From assembly GCA_003054655.1 (NCBI GenBank), contig QAYZ01000012.1, positions 310,001 to 374,000 on the forward strand: a stretch of 64,000 nucleotides of DNA, in the 5' to 3' direction. Shown here piece after piece: positions 51,531 through 60,262 of the stretch. Positions within the stretch are counted from its first letter, which is position 1; each line of letters opens with the position of its first letter. Source of the DNA: Spartobacteria bacterium LR76. Lineage in GTDB: Bacteria > Verrucomicrobiota > Verrucomicrobiia > Chthoniobacterales > Terrimicrobiaceae. The notes under the pieces were generated by a model that did no database searches, was not told where the DNA came from, and was given only the letters and a program-made list of their open reading frames with translations. The translations under genes were made by a program, and so were the position numbers.

Positions 51531-53039
51531 ATGAACCCCCTACAATTCATCAAGAAGGCTCCATGGCGAAAAATAGCCATTGGCGCAGTTTTTCTTTTCG
51601 TACTCTTCGTTACCCTGATCGTCCTGGTGGGCGCGTGGTTTTCTTATCAGGGAAGGCGTGAATGGGCGCAGACGAAGGCGGAATTGCTCAGCCGCGGGGA
51701 GTTGCTGAGCTATGAAGGATTGGTTCCAGCACCTGTGCCGCCGGAGGAAAATTTTTTCGCCGATCCGATCTGGGAGCCGAATGCGGACGGCAGGATCGAC
51801 CTGTTTGCATTGCTGATCAGTCCGGAAGAGGCGGCACGCATCAAAGCGAGCTTTCCCAGTGATGCCGATTTGGTGAAGGAGGGAAACCGGGTACAGGTCG
51901 TGCAGGCGGTTGGTCGGCGAGCAAAGGATCGGAGCATGACGCCCGAGGAGGCGGCTTTCGTGCTCGCTGTGTTGGAGCCTGTACAGGGAGACCTTGACAC
52001 CCTGGAGAGGCTGGCCAAGCGCCCGGAGGCGCGGTTTCCCGTGGACTACTCCAAAGGCTTGGCCATGCCCCTGCACCATGCTACCGCGCTGCTCAAGCTG
52101 GGCCAGGTGCTCCAGAGGCGCGCCCAGGCAGAGGCTGCATTAGGGCGGACCGACCAGAGCGTGGATGATATTCTGCTGATCCTGCGCCTGGCACACACGG
52201 TCGATGATGAACCGGTGCTCATTTCTTTTCTCGTGGCGCTTTCACTCGATTCGATTGCCCTGGACGTAATCGAAAAACAGGTGCCGACTTGGAATGCCGA
52301 ACAGGCGCAAAGAGTCGGGCAGGCCCTCGGGCAGAGCGATATCTTGAAGCAAGCGGCAAGAGCCTTTCGTGGGGAACGCGCTTTTGGGAATCAACTTATT
52401 GACCAGTTGAAGCAGGCTTCACATGGAGGGTTTGGAAAAATTCTGCAGATGATGGTCGGCGTCTCTGATACCGAAAATCATCCGTCTGTATTTGCCCTGA
52501 TACTTATTGACGTATATCGCTTCGCGTTTCTCGACGGCGACCGGGCTTATTTCAACAAGACGCATCAGCGATGGCTGGATAGCCTGGAGAAGGAACCTGG
52601 CAGGGTGCATCCGCATGACTTCGAGAATATCGACACCGAGTTGGAAAGGGAAAAGCAGGAGATGAATCAGTACCGTCACGTTTTGACGTTGGTAATGATG
52701 CCGGCTATGACGAGCGCTTTTTCCAGAGCTGCCAGCGTGGAGACGAGAGTGCGACAGGCATATATTGCCTGCGCCATTCAAAGATACGCCCTTTCTGAAA
52801 GGGCGCTTCCGTCCGCCCTGAATCAACTCGTGCCGCGGTATCTCGAAGGAATTCCGACCGACGTCATCAGCGGCAGGCCGATGCACTATCGCGGTGACGG
52901 GAAGGAATACGTGCTCTGGTCGGTTGGGTGGAACGAAAAGGACGATGGCGGTAATGGATCGCCCAACGAGAAGAGTCCTGAGAAGAAGCTCGATTGGGTC
53001 TGGAAGGGCCATTTGCCCGATGCGGTGGCGGCACCTTAG
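51531..53039 (+). CDS. Membrane-anchored protein of unknown function (paralogue B)
   Basis: Protein of 502 residues, relative of the 47566 gene product over its whole length: N-terminal transmembrane helix (IAIGAVFLFVLFVTLIVLVGAWF), FFADPIWEPNADGR, MTPEEAAFVLAVLEP, RFPVDYSKGLAMPLHH, ACAIQRYALSERALPSALNQLVPR, GKEYVLWSVGWN, KLDWVWKGHLP. It follows the anti-sigma-like gene by 2 bp and is probably the effector of that sigma-controlled operon. It looks less GC-biased at third codon positions than paralogue A (by eye), suggesting different histories. The stop overlaps the convergent HerA gene stop. Confidence 0.8.
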   Translation: MNPLQFIKKAPWRKIAIGAVFLFVLFVTLIVLVGAWFSYQGRREWAQTKAELLSRGELLSYEGLVPAPVPPEENFFADPIWEPNADGRIDLFALLISPEEAARIKASFPSDADLVKEGNRVQVVQAVGRRAKDRSMTPEEAAFVLAVLEPVQGDLDTLERLAKRPEARFPVDYSKGLAMPLHHATALLKLGQVLQRRAQAEAALGRTDQSVDDILLILRLAHTVDDEPVLISFLVALSLDSIALDVIEKQVPTWNAEQAQRVGQALGQSDILKQAARAFRGERAFGNQLIDQLKQASHGGFGKILQMMVGVSDTENHPSVFALILIDVYRFAFLDGDRAYFNKTHQRWLDSLEKEPGRVHPHDFENIDTELEREKQEMNQYRHVLTLVMMPAMTSAFSRAASVETRVRQAYIACAIQRYALSERALPSALNQLVPRYLEGIPTDVISGRPMHYRGDGKEYVLWSVGWNEKDDGGNGSPNEKSPEKKLDWVWKGHLPDAVAAP

Positions 53040-55345
53040 ATCCAGCCGAGGCCGAAGAAATTCACGGTGATGCCGCCGCGTGCGGGCTTGAGGTCGAGGG
53101 CGGTGATCTCGGGTTCGGAGAGGCTGGCGCTCAGGGCGGCGAGCTCGGCTTCGCAATCGGCCTCGAACTTCGCTTTTTCAGCAAGGACGGTTTCCACGGA
53201 TTCCTTGGCGGCATCGACGTCGGCTCCTTCGCGCATGGCGCGGCCGACTCCGCGTGCGGCGGTTCCGGCGCGGTTGATGGTGGAGGCGCTGATGGCCTTG
53301 CGGCCGAGGAAGGCGCCGAGGAGCGTCGAGCCGATCGAGATGGCGCTGGAGAAGGTGGCGTTGCGGGCCTGTTCCTTTTGCTTCTCGACGGCGGCTTCGG
53401 CCCGGGCGAGGCGGGTTTCGTAGGATGCCTGCTTCGGGGAGAATTTCTTGCGCAAGGCGTCGACCTTTTCATCGCGGAGTTCGCGCTGGGCGAGCGAGGC
53501 GCGGGCGCGGAAGTCGGCTTCGCTCTCGCCGGGCTTGGCGGTGAGCTTGAGCGCCGGGGCGCTGAGCAGGCGGCAGCGTTCGTTGTCGGCGATCCAGCGG
53601 GTGAAATCCTTCTCCCACTGCGCGTAGCTTTTCGGAGCCGTCGCGGCGGTGGGAAGCTCGGCAAACAGGGTATCGACGGGCTGCGTGGTGGTGAAATCCT
53701 TCGGCTCCGCGTCGATGGTCTCCGTCCACGCGGCGGCGTTGAGGCCATCGGGAATGGCGGAGTCGAGAAGGAGGTCGCGGATTTCCTCCGCGCCGGACTT
53801 CGTATCGGAAAAACGCACGCGGGCCGAGCCGACGAGGCGCGGGCGCAGCGTGCCATCAGAGGGGAGGTAGAATTGACGAATCCCGGGCGGAACGCTCGGC
53901 GCGTGGGCCTGCGGGAGCGGCGGAGGAGTCGTTACGGAGGGCGCGGGTTTTATCGCTGTTCGCCCTGCCATGAGAGTGCGGATCTGGTCGCGGGTCAGCG
54001 GGCCGCGCAGGTAGCTCATGACCCAGCGCGATTCAAAGACAACGGGCGCGTCGTCGTGGACGTTGTTGAGGAGGAACTTCCGGCTGCCGAGGCTGGAGAG
54101 GAGCGTCTCAAGCTGGCTCTTGTCGAGTTGGGACGAGGAGCCGAGCAGACCCTCGATGACGCGGGCCTTGTCGCGTTCCGTCTGGAGGCGGCCGATGAAC
54201 CACGTGCCGGTATTCGAGAGCGCCTTATAGTCGAGGTCGACAGGGTTTTGCGTGGCGAGCACGACGCCGACACCAAAGGCTCGCGCCTGCTTGAGCAGGG
54301 TGAGCATTGGGAGCTTCGACGGCGGATTCGCCACCGGCGGGAGGTAGCCGAAAATCTCGTCCATGTAGACGAGCGCGCGCAGGCTGGTCGTGCCGCTCTG
54401 CCGCCGCATCCAGGAGACGATTTCATTGAGCAGGAGCGAGACGAAAAACATCCGCTGCGCGTCGTCGAGATGCGCGATGGAAAAGATGGCATGGCGCGGG
54501 CGGCCCGTGTCGTCGCGGAGATAGCGTGCGATGTCGATCGGCTCCCCGGCATTCCACGCGGCGAAGCCGGGCGAGGCCAGCAGAGTATTGAGCGCGACCA
54601 CCATCTGGTAGCGCTCCTTCTCCGGGTAGAAGCTCTCCAGATCGAGTACGCCGATCTTTTGGAAAGGCGGACGCTGGATGCGGGCGATGAGCGCGGCGAG
54701 GTCGAGGTCCTCGCCGGCCTGCCACGCCTGAGAAAAGATCGCTCCGAGAAACGCACCCTCGCGGCTCTTCGACGGATCGGCGCTGGATCCCAGCAGGCCG
54801 AGCAGACTGGCCACGGCGGTGAGCACGCGCTCGGCGAGAGCCTCCTCGTCGGCGATGTCGTCCGGCGCGCGGAAGGCGTTGACGAGATTCACCGGGATGC
54901 CTGCGGTGCTGCCGGGCGTGTAGATGGCGAAGTCGGCCTTTTCCTTCAGCGTGCGAATGCGGTCGCCATCCTGCCCCCACGAGGCGAGGCCGTCCTTCCA
55001 CGTCTGCGCCTGCTTTGCGGCCCAGGCGTCGGGTTCCATCCCCTTGCGCCGGGCGTCGTCCTCCACGATCCACGGTCGGAAGTCCTCGGGGCGGAGGTCG
55101 GGAAAAGTCAGGAGCAGGTTGCCGAGGTCGCCCTTGGGGTCGATGATGATGGCGGGCACGCCGTCGATGGCGGCCTCTTCCAGCAGGGCGAGGCAGAGCC
55201 CGGTCTTGCCGCTGCCCGTCATGCCGACGCAGACCGCATGGGTTACAAGGTCGCGGGAATCGTAGAGCAATGGAGCATCGGTGGGACCATCGACCGGACG
55301 CCCGAGATAGAGCATCCCGAGTTTCTCAAACTCAGCAGGGGACAT
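53036..55345 (-). CDS. HerA/DUF853-like ATPase
   Basis: P-loop ATPase of 769 residues from the ATG at 55345 (a GTG 24 bp upstream would add 8). Walker A GMTGSGKTGLCLALL (41-48), Walker B-like strands AIIIDPKGDLGNLL and LVYMDEIFGYLPP, QARAFGVGVVLATQNPVDLDYKAL and an arginine-finger-like FIGRLQTERDKARVIEGL. It belongs to the HerA/FtsK translocase superfamily. The C-terminal 300 residues contain a coiled coil (about 600-690; SEADFRARASLAQRELRDEKVDALRKKF) and a Gly/Ala-rich hydrophobic stretch (SISIGSTLLGAFLGRKAISAS-type). The role may be DNA or protein translocation; a defence role cannot be shown because no nuclease partner (NurA) is adjacent. Confidence 0.88.
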   Translation of the reverse strand: MSPAEFEKLGMLYLGRPVDGPTDAPLLYDSRDLVTHAVCVGMTGSGKTGLCLALLEEAAIDGVPAIIIDPKGDLGNLLLTFPDLRPEDFRPWIVEDDARRKGMEPDAWAAKQAQTWKDGLASWGQDGDRIRTLKEKADFAIYTPGSTAGIPVNLVNAFRAPDDIADEEALAERVLTAVASLLGLLGSSADPSKSREGAFLGAIFSQAWQAGEDLDLAALIARIQRPPFQKIGVLDLESFYPEKERYQMVVALNTLLASPGFAAWNAGEPIDIARYLRDDTGRPRHAIFSIAHLDDAQRMFFVSLLLNEIVSWMRRQSGTTSLRALVYMDEIFGYLPPVANPPSKLPMLTLLKQARAFGVGVVLATQNPVDLDYKALSNTGTWFIGRLQTERDKARVIEGLLGSSSQLDKSQLETLLSSLGSRKFLLNNVHDDAPVVFESRWVMSYLRGPLTRDQIRTLMAGRTAIKPAPSVTTPPPLPQAHAPSVPPGIRQFYLPSDGTLRPRLVGSARVRFSDTKSGAEEIRDLLLDSAIPDGLNAAAWTETIDAEPKDFTTTQPVDTLFAELPTAATAPKSYAQWEKDFTRWIADNERCRLLSAPALKLTAKPGESEADFRARASLAQRELRDEKVDALRKKFSPKQASYETRLARAEAAVEKQKEQARNATFSSAISIGSTLLGAFLGRKAISASTINRAGTAARGVGRAMREGADVDAAKESVETVLAEKAKFEADCEAELAALSASLSEPEITALDLKPARGGITVNFFGLGWI

Positions 55346-55408
55346 GGCGCGATCATCCCGCAAACCCACGCCTCCCGCCAGTGGAATGTCGCGGTAAAAT
55401 AATCATTT

Positions 55409-55429
55409 GCATGTGAATATATAGCATGT
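55409..55429. promoter_or_regulatory. Direct repeat GCATGT in the HerA/MarR intergenic region
   Basis: Two GCATGT units (55409-55414 and 55424-55429), 15 bp start to start, in an AT-rich setting. The second covers the first possible ATG (55426), so the ATG at 55444 may be the true start. The spacing fits binding on one face of the helix by the MarR product. Confidence 0.35.
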
Positions 55430-55905
55430 TAACGAAATTTACCATGCGAGAACAGACGAACCAACGGGCGCATTTTGCCAAGCTGGTGATCCAGATTTCC
55501 CGGCGCTGGAGGCGGCGGGCCGATCAGGCGCTGGCGAACCAGGGGTTCACGCAAGCCACCGGGCTGCCGCTGTTGATTCTCGCCCGCGAGGGGCAGATCC
55601 GGCAGGGCGCGCTCGTCGAGGAGCTGGGGCTGGAGGGGCCGTCGCTGGTGCGGGTGATCGACATGCTCGAGGCGGAGGGACTGCTCCGTCGCGAGGAGGA
55701 CCCCACGGATCGCCGGGCGAAGCTGCTCTCGCTCACCGAGGCCGGCCGAAACCGGGCGCGAATCATCGAGCGCGAGGTGGACCGGCTGCGGCGGCAATTC
55801 CTCGAGGGCATCGACGAGGCCAGCCTGGGGGAGACGATTCGCGTGCTGGAGGGCGTGGATCGCAACCTCCTGAAAGAAATGCCGGGCGACGGGCGCGATG
55901 AATGA
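55426..55905 (+). CDS. MarR-family transcriptional regulator
   Basis: Winged-helix regulator of 159 residues (153 if it starts at 55444). HTH and wing: QGALVEELGLEGPSLVRVIDMLEAEGLLRREEDPTDRRAKLLSLTEAGRN, with the DxRxK wing tip. It is the first gene of an efflux operon and overlaps the FUSC gene by 8 bp. By analogy with similar MarR-FUSC-DUF1656-HlyD sets it likely represses the operon and releases it on binding an aromatic acid or drug. Confidence 0.93.
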   Translation: MLTKFTMREQTNQRAHFAKLVIQISRRWRRRADQALANQGFTQATGLPLLILAREGQIRQGALVEELGLEGPSLVRVIDMLEAEGLLRREEDPTDRRAKLLSLTEAGRNRARIIEREVDRLRRQFLEGIDEASLGETIRVLEGVDRNLLKEMPGDGRDE

Positions 55906-57958
55906 GCGGCGCGGCATCCCCCCTCTTGGCTGGAACGAAATTCTCTTTTCGCTGAAAACCCTGCTGGCCGCAGGGCTGGCGCTGTGGATCGCTTTTCGGC
56001 TGGGGCTTTCCCGGCCTTACTGGTCTGTGGTCACTGTCTATGTCGTAGCCCAGCCGCTCGCCGGAGCGGTCACCTCCAAGGCGCTGTACCGCCTGATGGG
56101 CACGCTCACCGGGGCGGCGGCGACCCTGATCATCGTGCCTGCGCTGGTGAATGCACCGGAACTCCTCGCCCTCGGCATGGCTGCCTGGGTCGGCGTGTGT
56201 CTGGCCATCAGCCTGCTCGATCGCTCGCCCCGGTCCTATTTCTTCATGCTGGCGGGGTATACCGCCGCGATCATCGGGTTCACCAATCTCGCGGAGCCGT
56301 CGACGCTCTTTGATATTGCCTCATCCCGCGCGACGGAGATCGCGCTGGGCATCGTCTGCGCGACGGTGGTGAGTAGACTGGTCTTTCCGCGTCATGCGGG
56401 GCCAACGCTGGCGGCACGGATGGAAAGCTGGCTGGGCGATGCGGCGGAGTGGGCGGGAGACGCGCTCGCGCCGGTGGCGGACGATGGGGCGATTCGCGGC
56501 GGTGCGAAGCGGCTCGCTGGTGACGTGGCGGGGATGACCGGGTTGATCTCCAGCCTGCCCTACGATACCTCGGCGCTGCGGCATGCGCGTGAGCAGCTCG
56601 GCTTGCTGGAGTTGCGCATGACGGCGTTGATTCCGCTCCTGCTGGGCGTGGCGGATCGACTCCTCGCCCTGCGGGATTTGCCGGGCGGCGTGCCAGTGGC
56701 ATTGCCCTCCCTGCTTGGCCGCGTGGCGGAGTGGATGCGCGAGGGGAGGATGGGGACGCTCCGAACCGGGATGAGTCTGCGCAAGGAACTACGCCACCTC
56801 GCCGTGGAGTTTCACGGGCGCGGCGGCTGGGAGGATCTGCTCGTGCGCAATCTCTGCCTGCGCCTCGCCGAAGTCGTCAAGGTGTGGGAGGATTGCCTGA
56901 TCCTGCGCGACGCAATCGCCTCCGAGAGGGGAGACGTGCCCCGTCGGCTCCGGCTTGCAGAGGGATCGAAGGGCTGGCCGCTGCCGCGCCTCGACGCCGG
57001 GCTGGCCTGGACCTCCGGGTTTGCCGCCTTCGCGGGGATACTGCTCGCCTCGGCCATCTGGCTCGGAACGGGCTGGAAAGAGGGGAACACGGGGGCGCAA
57101 CTCACCGCGATTTTCTGCTGCATCTTCGCCGCGTTTGACAACCCGCTGCCTTTGCTGCGACTACACACGGGCTGCGTCGCAGCGGCGGCGGTGATTGCCG
57201 CGGTTTACCTCTTCGGCATCCTTCCGTGGGTGGATGGCTTTGTGGCGCTGATGGTGGTGCTGGCTCCGTTCCTGTTTCTCTGTGGCGCTTTCATGGCCAC
57301 GCCTCGGTGGGGGTTCTCCGCCTTTGCGATCTGCGCAAACACCACGCTGTTCCTTGCGCTGGAATCCTCCTTTGCCATGGACATGGCGATGTTTGCCAAT
57401 GGAGCTCTGGCCGCGCTCGCAGGCAGCGCGATCGCCATCGTCATTTTGCGGCTGTTTCGCTCCGCCGATGCGGAGGATGGCGCACGACGGTTGCTGCGCA
57501 CCCTGTGGTCGGATCTCGCCGGACTGGCGGGCAACGGCGAATCCCGGCGCGCCCATGCGCTGGCACGGCGGATGGTGGATCATCTCGGGCATCTCGCCCC
57601 TCGTCTGCTCGCTCTGCCCGCGACCTCGCGGATGGCGGGAGCGGATGTTCTCGCCGATGTGCGGGCGGGATTGAACATCGCAGACATCCAGCGGCTTCAG
57701 CGGGATTCCCTGCCCGAGACTCGGCGGTTGCTGGAGGAGCTGGAGTACCATTTCCGGGCAAGACTGCGCGATGCGGCAGTGCGCCCCGGACCCTCGCTGC
57801 TGGCGCGGGTGGATGAGGTAATGCGCGTGGTGAATGACCGCCAGATGACGCAACCCGCCCTGGGCCGTCTGCTGCTGGCCCTGACGGGGCTGAGGCGGTG
57901 TCTGTTTCCCCAGGCTCCGGGGCCGGTGTTTCTTTCTTCCGCGGAGGTCGTGTCATGA
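55898..57958 (+). CDS. FUSC-family aromatic-acid/fusaric acid efflux protein (AaeB-like)
   Basis: Integral membrane transporter of 686 residues. Two hydrophobic halves: residues about 15-165 (LKTLLAAGLALWIAFRLGLSRPYWSVVTVYVVAQPLAGAVTSKALYRLMGTLTGAAATLI) and about 365-510 (AFAGILLASAIWLGTGWKEGNTGAQLTAIFCCIFAAFDNPLPLL), each followed by a helical cytoplasmic region. The FxxRxxGTxxGA-type loop is typical of FUSC proteins. It forms an operon with the DUF1656 (AaeX-like) and HlyD (AaeA-like) genes; the next start overlaps by 4 bp. The substrate is probably a hydroxy-aromatic acid. Confidence 0.94.
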   Translation: MNERRGIPPLGWNEILFSLKTLLAAGLALWIAFRLGLSRPYWSVVTVYVVAQPLAGAVTSKALYRLMGTLTGAAATLIIVPALVNAPELLALGMAAWVGVCLAISLLDRSPRSYFFMLAGYTAAIIGFTNLAEPSTLFDIASSRATEIALGIVCATVVSRLVFPRHAGPTLAARMESWLGDAAEWAGDALAPVADDGAIRGGAKRLAGDVAGMTGLISSLPYDTSALRHAREQLGLLELRMTALIPLLLGVADRLLALRDLPGGVPVALPSLLGRVAEWMREGRMGTLRTGMSLRKELRHLAVEFHGRGGWEDLLVRNLCLRLAEVVKVWEDCLILRDAIASERGDVPRRLRLAEGSKGWPLPRLDAGLAWTSGFAAFAGILLASAIWLGTGWKEGNTGAQLTAIFCCIFAAFDNPLPLLRLHTGCVAAAAVIAAVYLFGILPWVDGFVALMVVLAPFLFLCGAFMATPRWGFSAFAICANTTLFLALESSFAMDMAMFANGALAALAGSAIAIVILRLFRSADAEDGARRLLRTLWSDLAGLAGNGESRRAHALARRMVDHLGHLAPRLLALPATSRMAGADVLADVRAGLNIADIQRLQRDSLPETRRLLEELEYHFRARLRDAAVRPGPSLLARVDEVMRVVNDRQMTQPALGRLLLALTGLRRCLFPQAPGPVFLSSAEVVS

Positions 57959-58164
57959 CGGCGGAGGTGGACCTTTTTGGCATCTTCATCCCGATGCCCA
58001 TTATCCTGGGAGTACTCGCCTACGTCGCCAGTGCGGGGCTGTCCCGCCTGCTTGCGCGCTGGCCGGTCGGGCGGCAGATGCGCGGGCAGCCGATCTTTGA
58101 GGCCGCGATGTTTGTCGTGGTTTTCGCCGCGCTCGTGCGTGCCACCACGTTTTTGAATCCATGA
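57955..58164 (+). CDS. DUF1656 small membrane protein (AaeX-like)
   Basis: Protein of 69 residues with two hydrophobic helices (LFGIFIPMPIILGVLAYVASAGLSRLL and FEAAMFVVVFAALVRATTFL). The EVDLFGIFIP opening is the DUF1656 signature. It is always found between FUSC and HlyD genes, as here, where it overlaps both by 4 bp. Probably a small structural subunit of the efflux complex. Confidence 0.93.
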   Translation: MTAEVDLFGIFIPMPIILGVLAYVASAGLSRLLARWPVGRQMRGQPIFEAAMFVVVFAALVRATTFLNP

Positions 58165-59033
58165 AAATCACCTCACTTCTTTCCCGGCGGGTGGCGACCC
58201 TGGCCGTGGCCGTCGCTGCGACCCTCGTGGCCGTCCTGTTTCTCTGGGATTACTACATGAATGCCCCATGGACGCGCGACGGACGGGTCTGTGCGGATAT
58301 CGTAAGGCTCGCGCCGGATGTCTCGGGGCCGGTCTCCGGCGTGCTCGTGCGCGACAACCAGTCGGTGAAAAAAGGGGATCTCCTTTTCCGCGTCGACCCG
58401 GCGCGGTTCCACCTCGCCCTGCGGCAAAGCGAAGCCAACCTCGCCGATGCGACCTCCGCGCTCGTTCTCGCCCAGCGCGAGCTTGCCCGCAACCGCCCCA
58501 TGGAGGGCCGCTGGGTTTCCCATCAGCAGCTCGACCAGCTCACCACCGCCGTGACGCGATGCGAGGCCACGGTGCGCCGCGCCGAGGCGGATCGCGACGT
58601 GGCCCGGCTCAATCTCGAGCGCTCCGAGGTGCGCTCCCCGGTGAATGGCTATGTGACGAACTTTTCGCTCCGCGAGGGAAATTACGTTACCTCCGGCCAG
58701 CCGGTCATGGCCATCGTGGATGAGGATTCCTATTACGTCGCCGGGTATTTTGAAGAGACAAAGCTCCCGCGTATCCGGGTGGGCGACCGTGTGACGGTGC
58801 GCCTCATGGGCACGGGAGGGCGTATCGACGGGCACGTGTCGGGCATCGCCGCCGGGATCGAGGACCGCGACCGGGCGGATTCCAGCCGGCTGCTGGCCAA
58901 TGTGAACCCGACCTTCAGTTGGGTGCGGCTCCCGCAGCGCGTGCCGGTGCGAGTTTCCATCGACGACGCTCCGGGCGGCCCGGCCCACCTGGTCGCCGGC
59001 CAGACCGCCACGGTGATCGTGGGCGCGCGCTAA
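58161..59033 (+). CDS. HlyD-family membrane fusion protein (AaeA-like)
   Basis: Periplasmic adaptor of 290 residues with an N-terminal anchor (LAVAVAATLVAVLFLWDYYMNAPWTRDGRV). Lipoyl-like halves ADIVRLAPDVSGPVSGVLVRDNQSVKKGDLLFRVDPARF and LERSEVRSPVNGYVTNFSLREGNYVTSGQPVMAIVDEDSYYVAGYFEETKL flank a short helical hairpin (about 85-145). It links the FUSC pump to an outer-membrane channel that is not in this operon. Last gene of the MarR-controlled set. Confidence 0.94.
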   Translation: MKITSLLSRRVATLAVAVAATLVAVLFLWDYYMNAPWTRDGRVCADIVRLAPDVSGPVSGVLVRDNQSVKKGDLLFRVDPARFHLALRQSEANLADATSALVLAQRELARNRPMEGRWVSHQQLDQLTTAVTRCEATVRRAEADRDVARLNLERSEVRSPVNGYVTNFSLREGNYVTSGQPVMAIVDEDSYYVAGYFEETKLPRIRVGDRVTVRLMGTGGRIDGHVSGIAAGIEDRDRADSSRLLANVNPTFSWVRLPQRVPVRVSIDDAPGGPAHLVAGQTATVIVGAR

Positions 59034-59124
59034 GCGGGCTTTCCGGGGAAGCCTGGATTGTCGCCGGGATTTCGGTCACGTGAGATGCCTGTACGAAGTG
59101 CTCGGAGCCAGTGGCACCGGGATT

Positions 59125-60183
59125 TCATCGGTTTGGGGAACGGGATGGGCATAACAGCCGTAGAGCGGCACAGAGCGAAAAAAGGGAGCGAAGGTCTTCG
59201 GTCAAATCGGTCGGTGCCGAGGACTCATCTGTTCTTTTGTATGGCGGAGCGACGGATTCGCCGAGGGTGCGGCCTTGGGCTAGGGATTGGAGGATGGTGT
59301 ATTGACTGGCGTTGAGGCGCTTGAAGTAGACGCTATGGTCGGCTCGGTAGACGAGGAGGTGGATGGGCTCGGGGCGGACGCGGTGGGCCATGGCGGGGCG
59401 GTGCGGGCGCGGCGGCTGGTCGCTGTGGCCGGGCTGGTTGCTTTGGTCTGCCTGGGCGCTTGGGTCGGAGCGGGCGGCGCTGGTGTCGGCGCGGAGGTGG
59501 TCGCGCATGAGGCGGATGACGATGTCGTCGACGGGGTAGCGGAGGGCGAGCAGAGTGGCGTGGGGCTGGAGGTCGAGGCGGAGCGTCTCGGGCGTGGCGG
59601 CGGCGAGCTGGCGAGTGGTGATGGGGCGGCGCTCGGCGGCGTCGAAGGCGAGGGACTGGGTGTGCTCCAGCCGGGCCATGTCGAGTGCGACGGCCTGGTA
59701 CGGCGCGGTGTGGGCGGGGGATTCCGCGATGAAGGCGGGGAGACGCTGGCCGAGGTGGCGCAGGTCGGGCGAGGCGGAGGGGTATTTCGTGAGGTAGGCG
59801 ATGAGGAGCCGGTGAAAACGGGGCTGGCCGAGGAGGGCGCAGAGGCCGGGGTAGTCCTCATAGAGGCAGTCGAGGAGCCGGAACCAGTATTGGCGGTTGT
59901 AGATTTCGAGCCGCTCGAAGGAGGTGAGGCGGTCGTTGGGCTTGATGAAATCCTCGACGAGCGCGGTGGTATTGGCTCCACCTGGCTGGCGGGTGCGCAT
60001 GCGGTCGGCTTTGGTCAGCGGGGCCATGACCATGCGGGCGACCTCGCGCTGAAGGGAGGCCAGGGGAGTTTTCAGTGGGAAGTTTTCAGTTTTCAGACGC
60101 TTGGCGAAGCCGGAAGTGGGATTGCGGAAGTCGGAAGTTTTTCGCCGGGTGGACTTTTTGGCGGGATGCTCGCTCGTTTTCAT
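59125..60183 (-). CDS. bufC: DUF2063 partner protein of the bufferin/Hvf system (BufC/HvfC-like)
   Basis: Protein of 352 residues with the DUF2063 domain (labelled putative DNA-binding, but in fact the partner of DUF692 enzymes): LASLQREVARMV, RLTSFERLEIYNRQYWFRLLDCLYEDYPGLCALLGQPRFHRLLIAYLTKYPS, LRHLGQRLPAFIA, LDMARLEHTQSLAFDAAE. It recognises the Cys-rich precursor for the DUF692 enzyme. It is longer than usual because of a basic N-terminal extension (about 1-40), encoded in GGAAGT-type repeat DNA, and a Ser/Gln/Pro-rich insert (about 240-275). The start is taken at the ATG at 60183, 79 bp after the DUF692 gene. Confidence 0.85.
   Translation of the reverse strand: MKTSEHPAKKSTRRKTSDFRNPTSGFAKRLKTENFPLKTPLASLQREVARMVMAPLTKADRMRTRQPGGANTTALVEDFIKPNDRLTSFERLEIYNRQYWFRLLDCLYEDYPGLCALLGQPRFHRLLIAYLTKYPSASPDLRHLGQRLPAFIAESPAHTAPYQAVALDMARLEHTQSLAFDAAERRPITTRQLAAATPETLRLDLQPHATLLALRYPVDDIVIRLMRDHLRADTSAARSDPSAQADQSNQPGHSDQPPRPHRPAMAHRVRPEPIHLLVYRADHSVYFKRLNASQYTILQSLAQGRTLGESVAPPYKRTDESSAPTDLTEDLRSLFSLCAALRLLCPSRSPNR
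60060..60145. repeat. GGAAGT-rich degenerate repeat inside the 5' end of bufC
   Basis: Several GGAAGT/GAAGTT and TTTTCAG units (for example TTTTCAGTGGGAAGTTTTCA) lie within the N-terminal extension of the gene. Similar GGAAG-type DNA follows the RepA-like gene at about 24262-24295. It looks like a dispersed mini-repeat family that has entered the reading frame. Confidence 0.5.
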
Positions 60184-60262
60184 TTTGATGGCTCGATGGG
60201 TGGCAGTGGGATGTCGGCGGCGTATTTGCTGATTCGTTGCACCCCGCTCGGGCGGCAATGTC

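Noticed and set aside
53036-55345. HerA-NurA anti-phage defence system
   Set aside because: The ATPase is HerA-like, but neither neighbour is a NurA nuclease or other defence effector, so a defence call is not supported.
52994-55402. 802-residue open frame opposite the HerA-like ATPase gene
   Set aside because: Antisense shadow; Walker motifs are on the minus strand.
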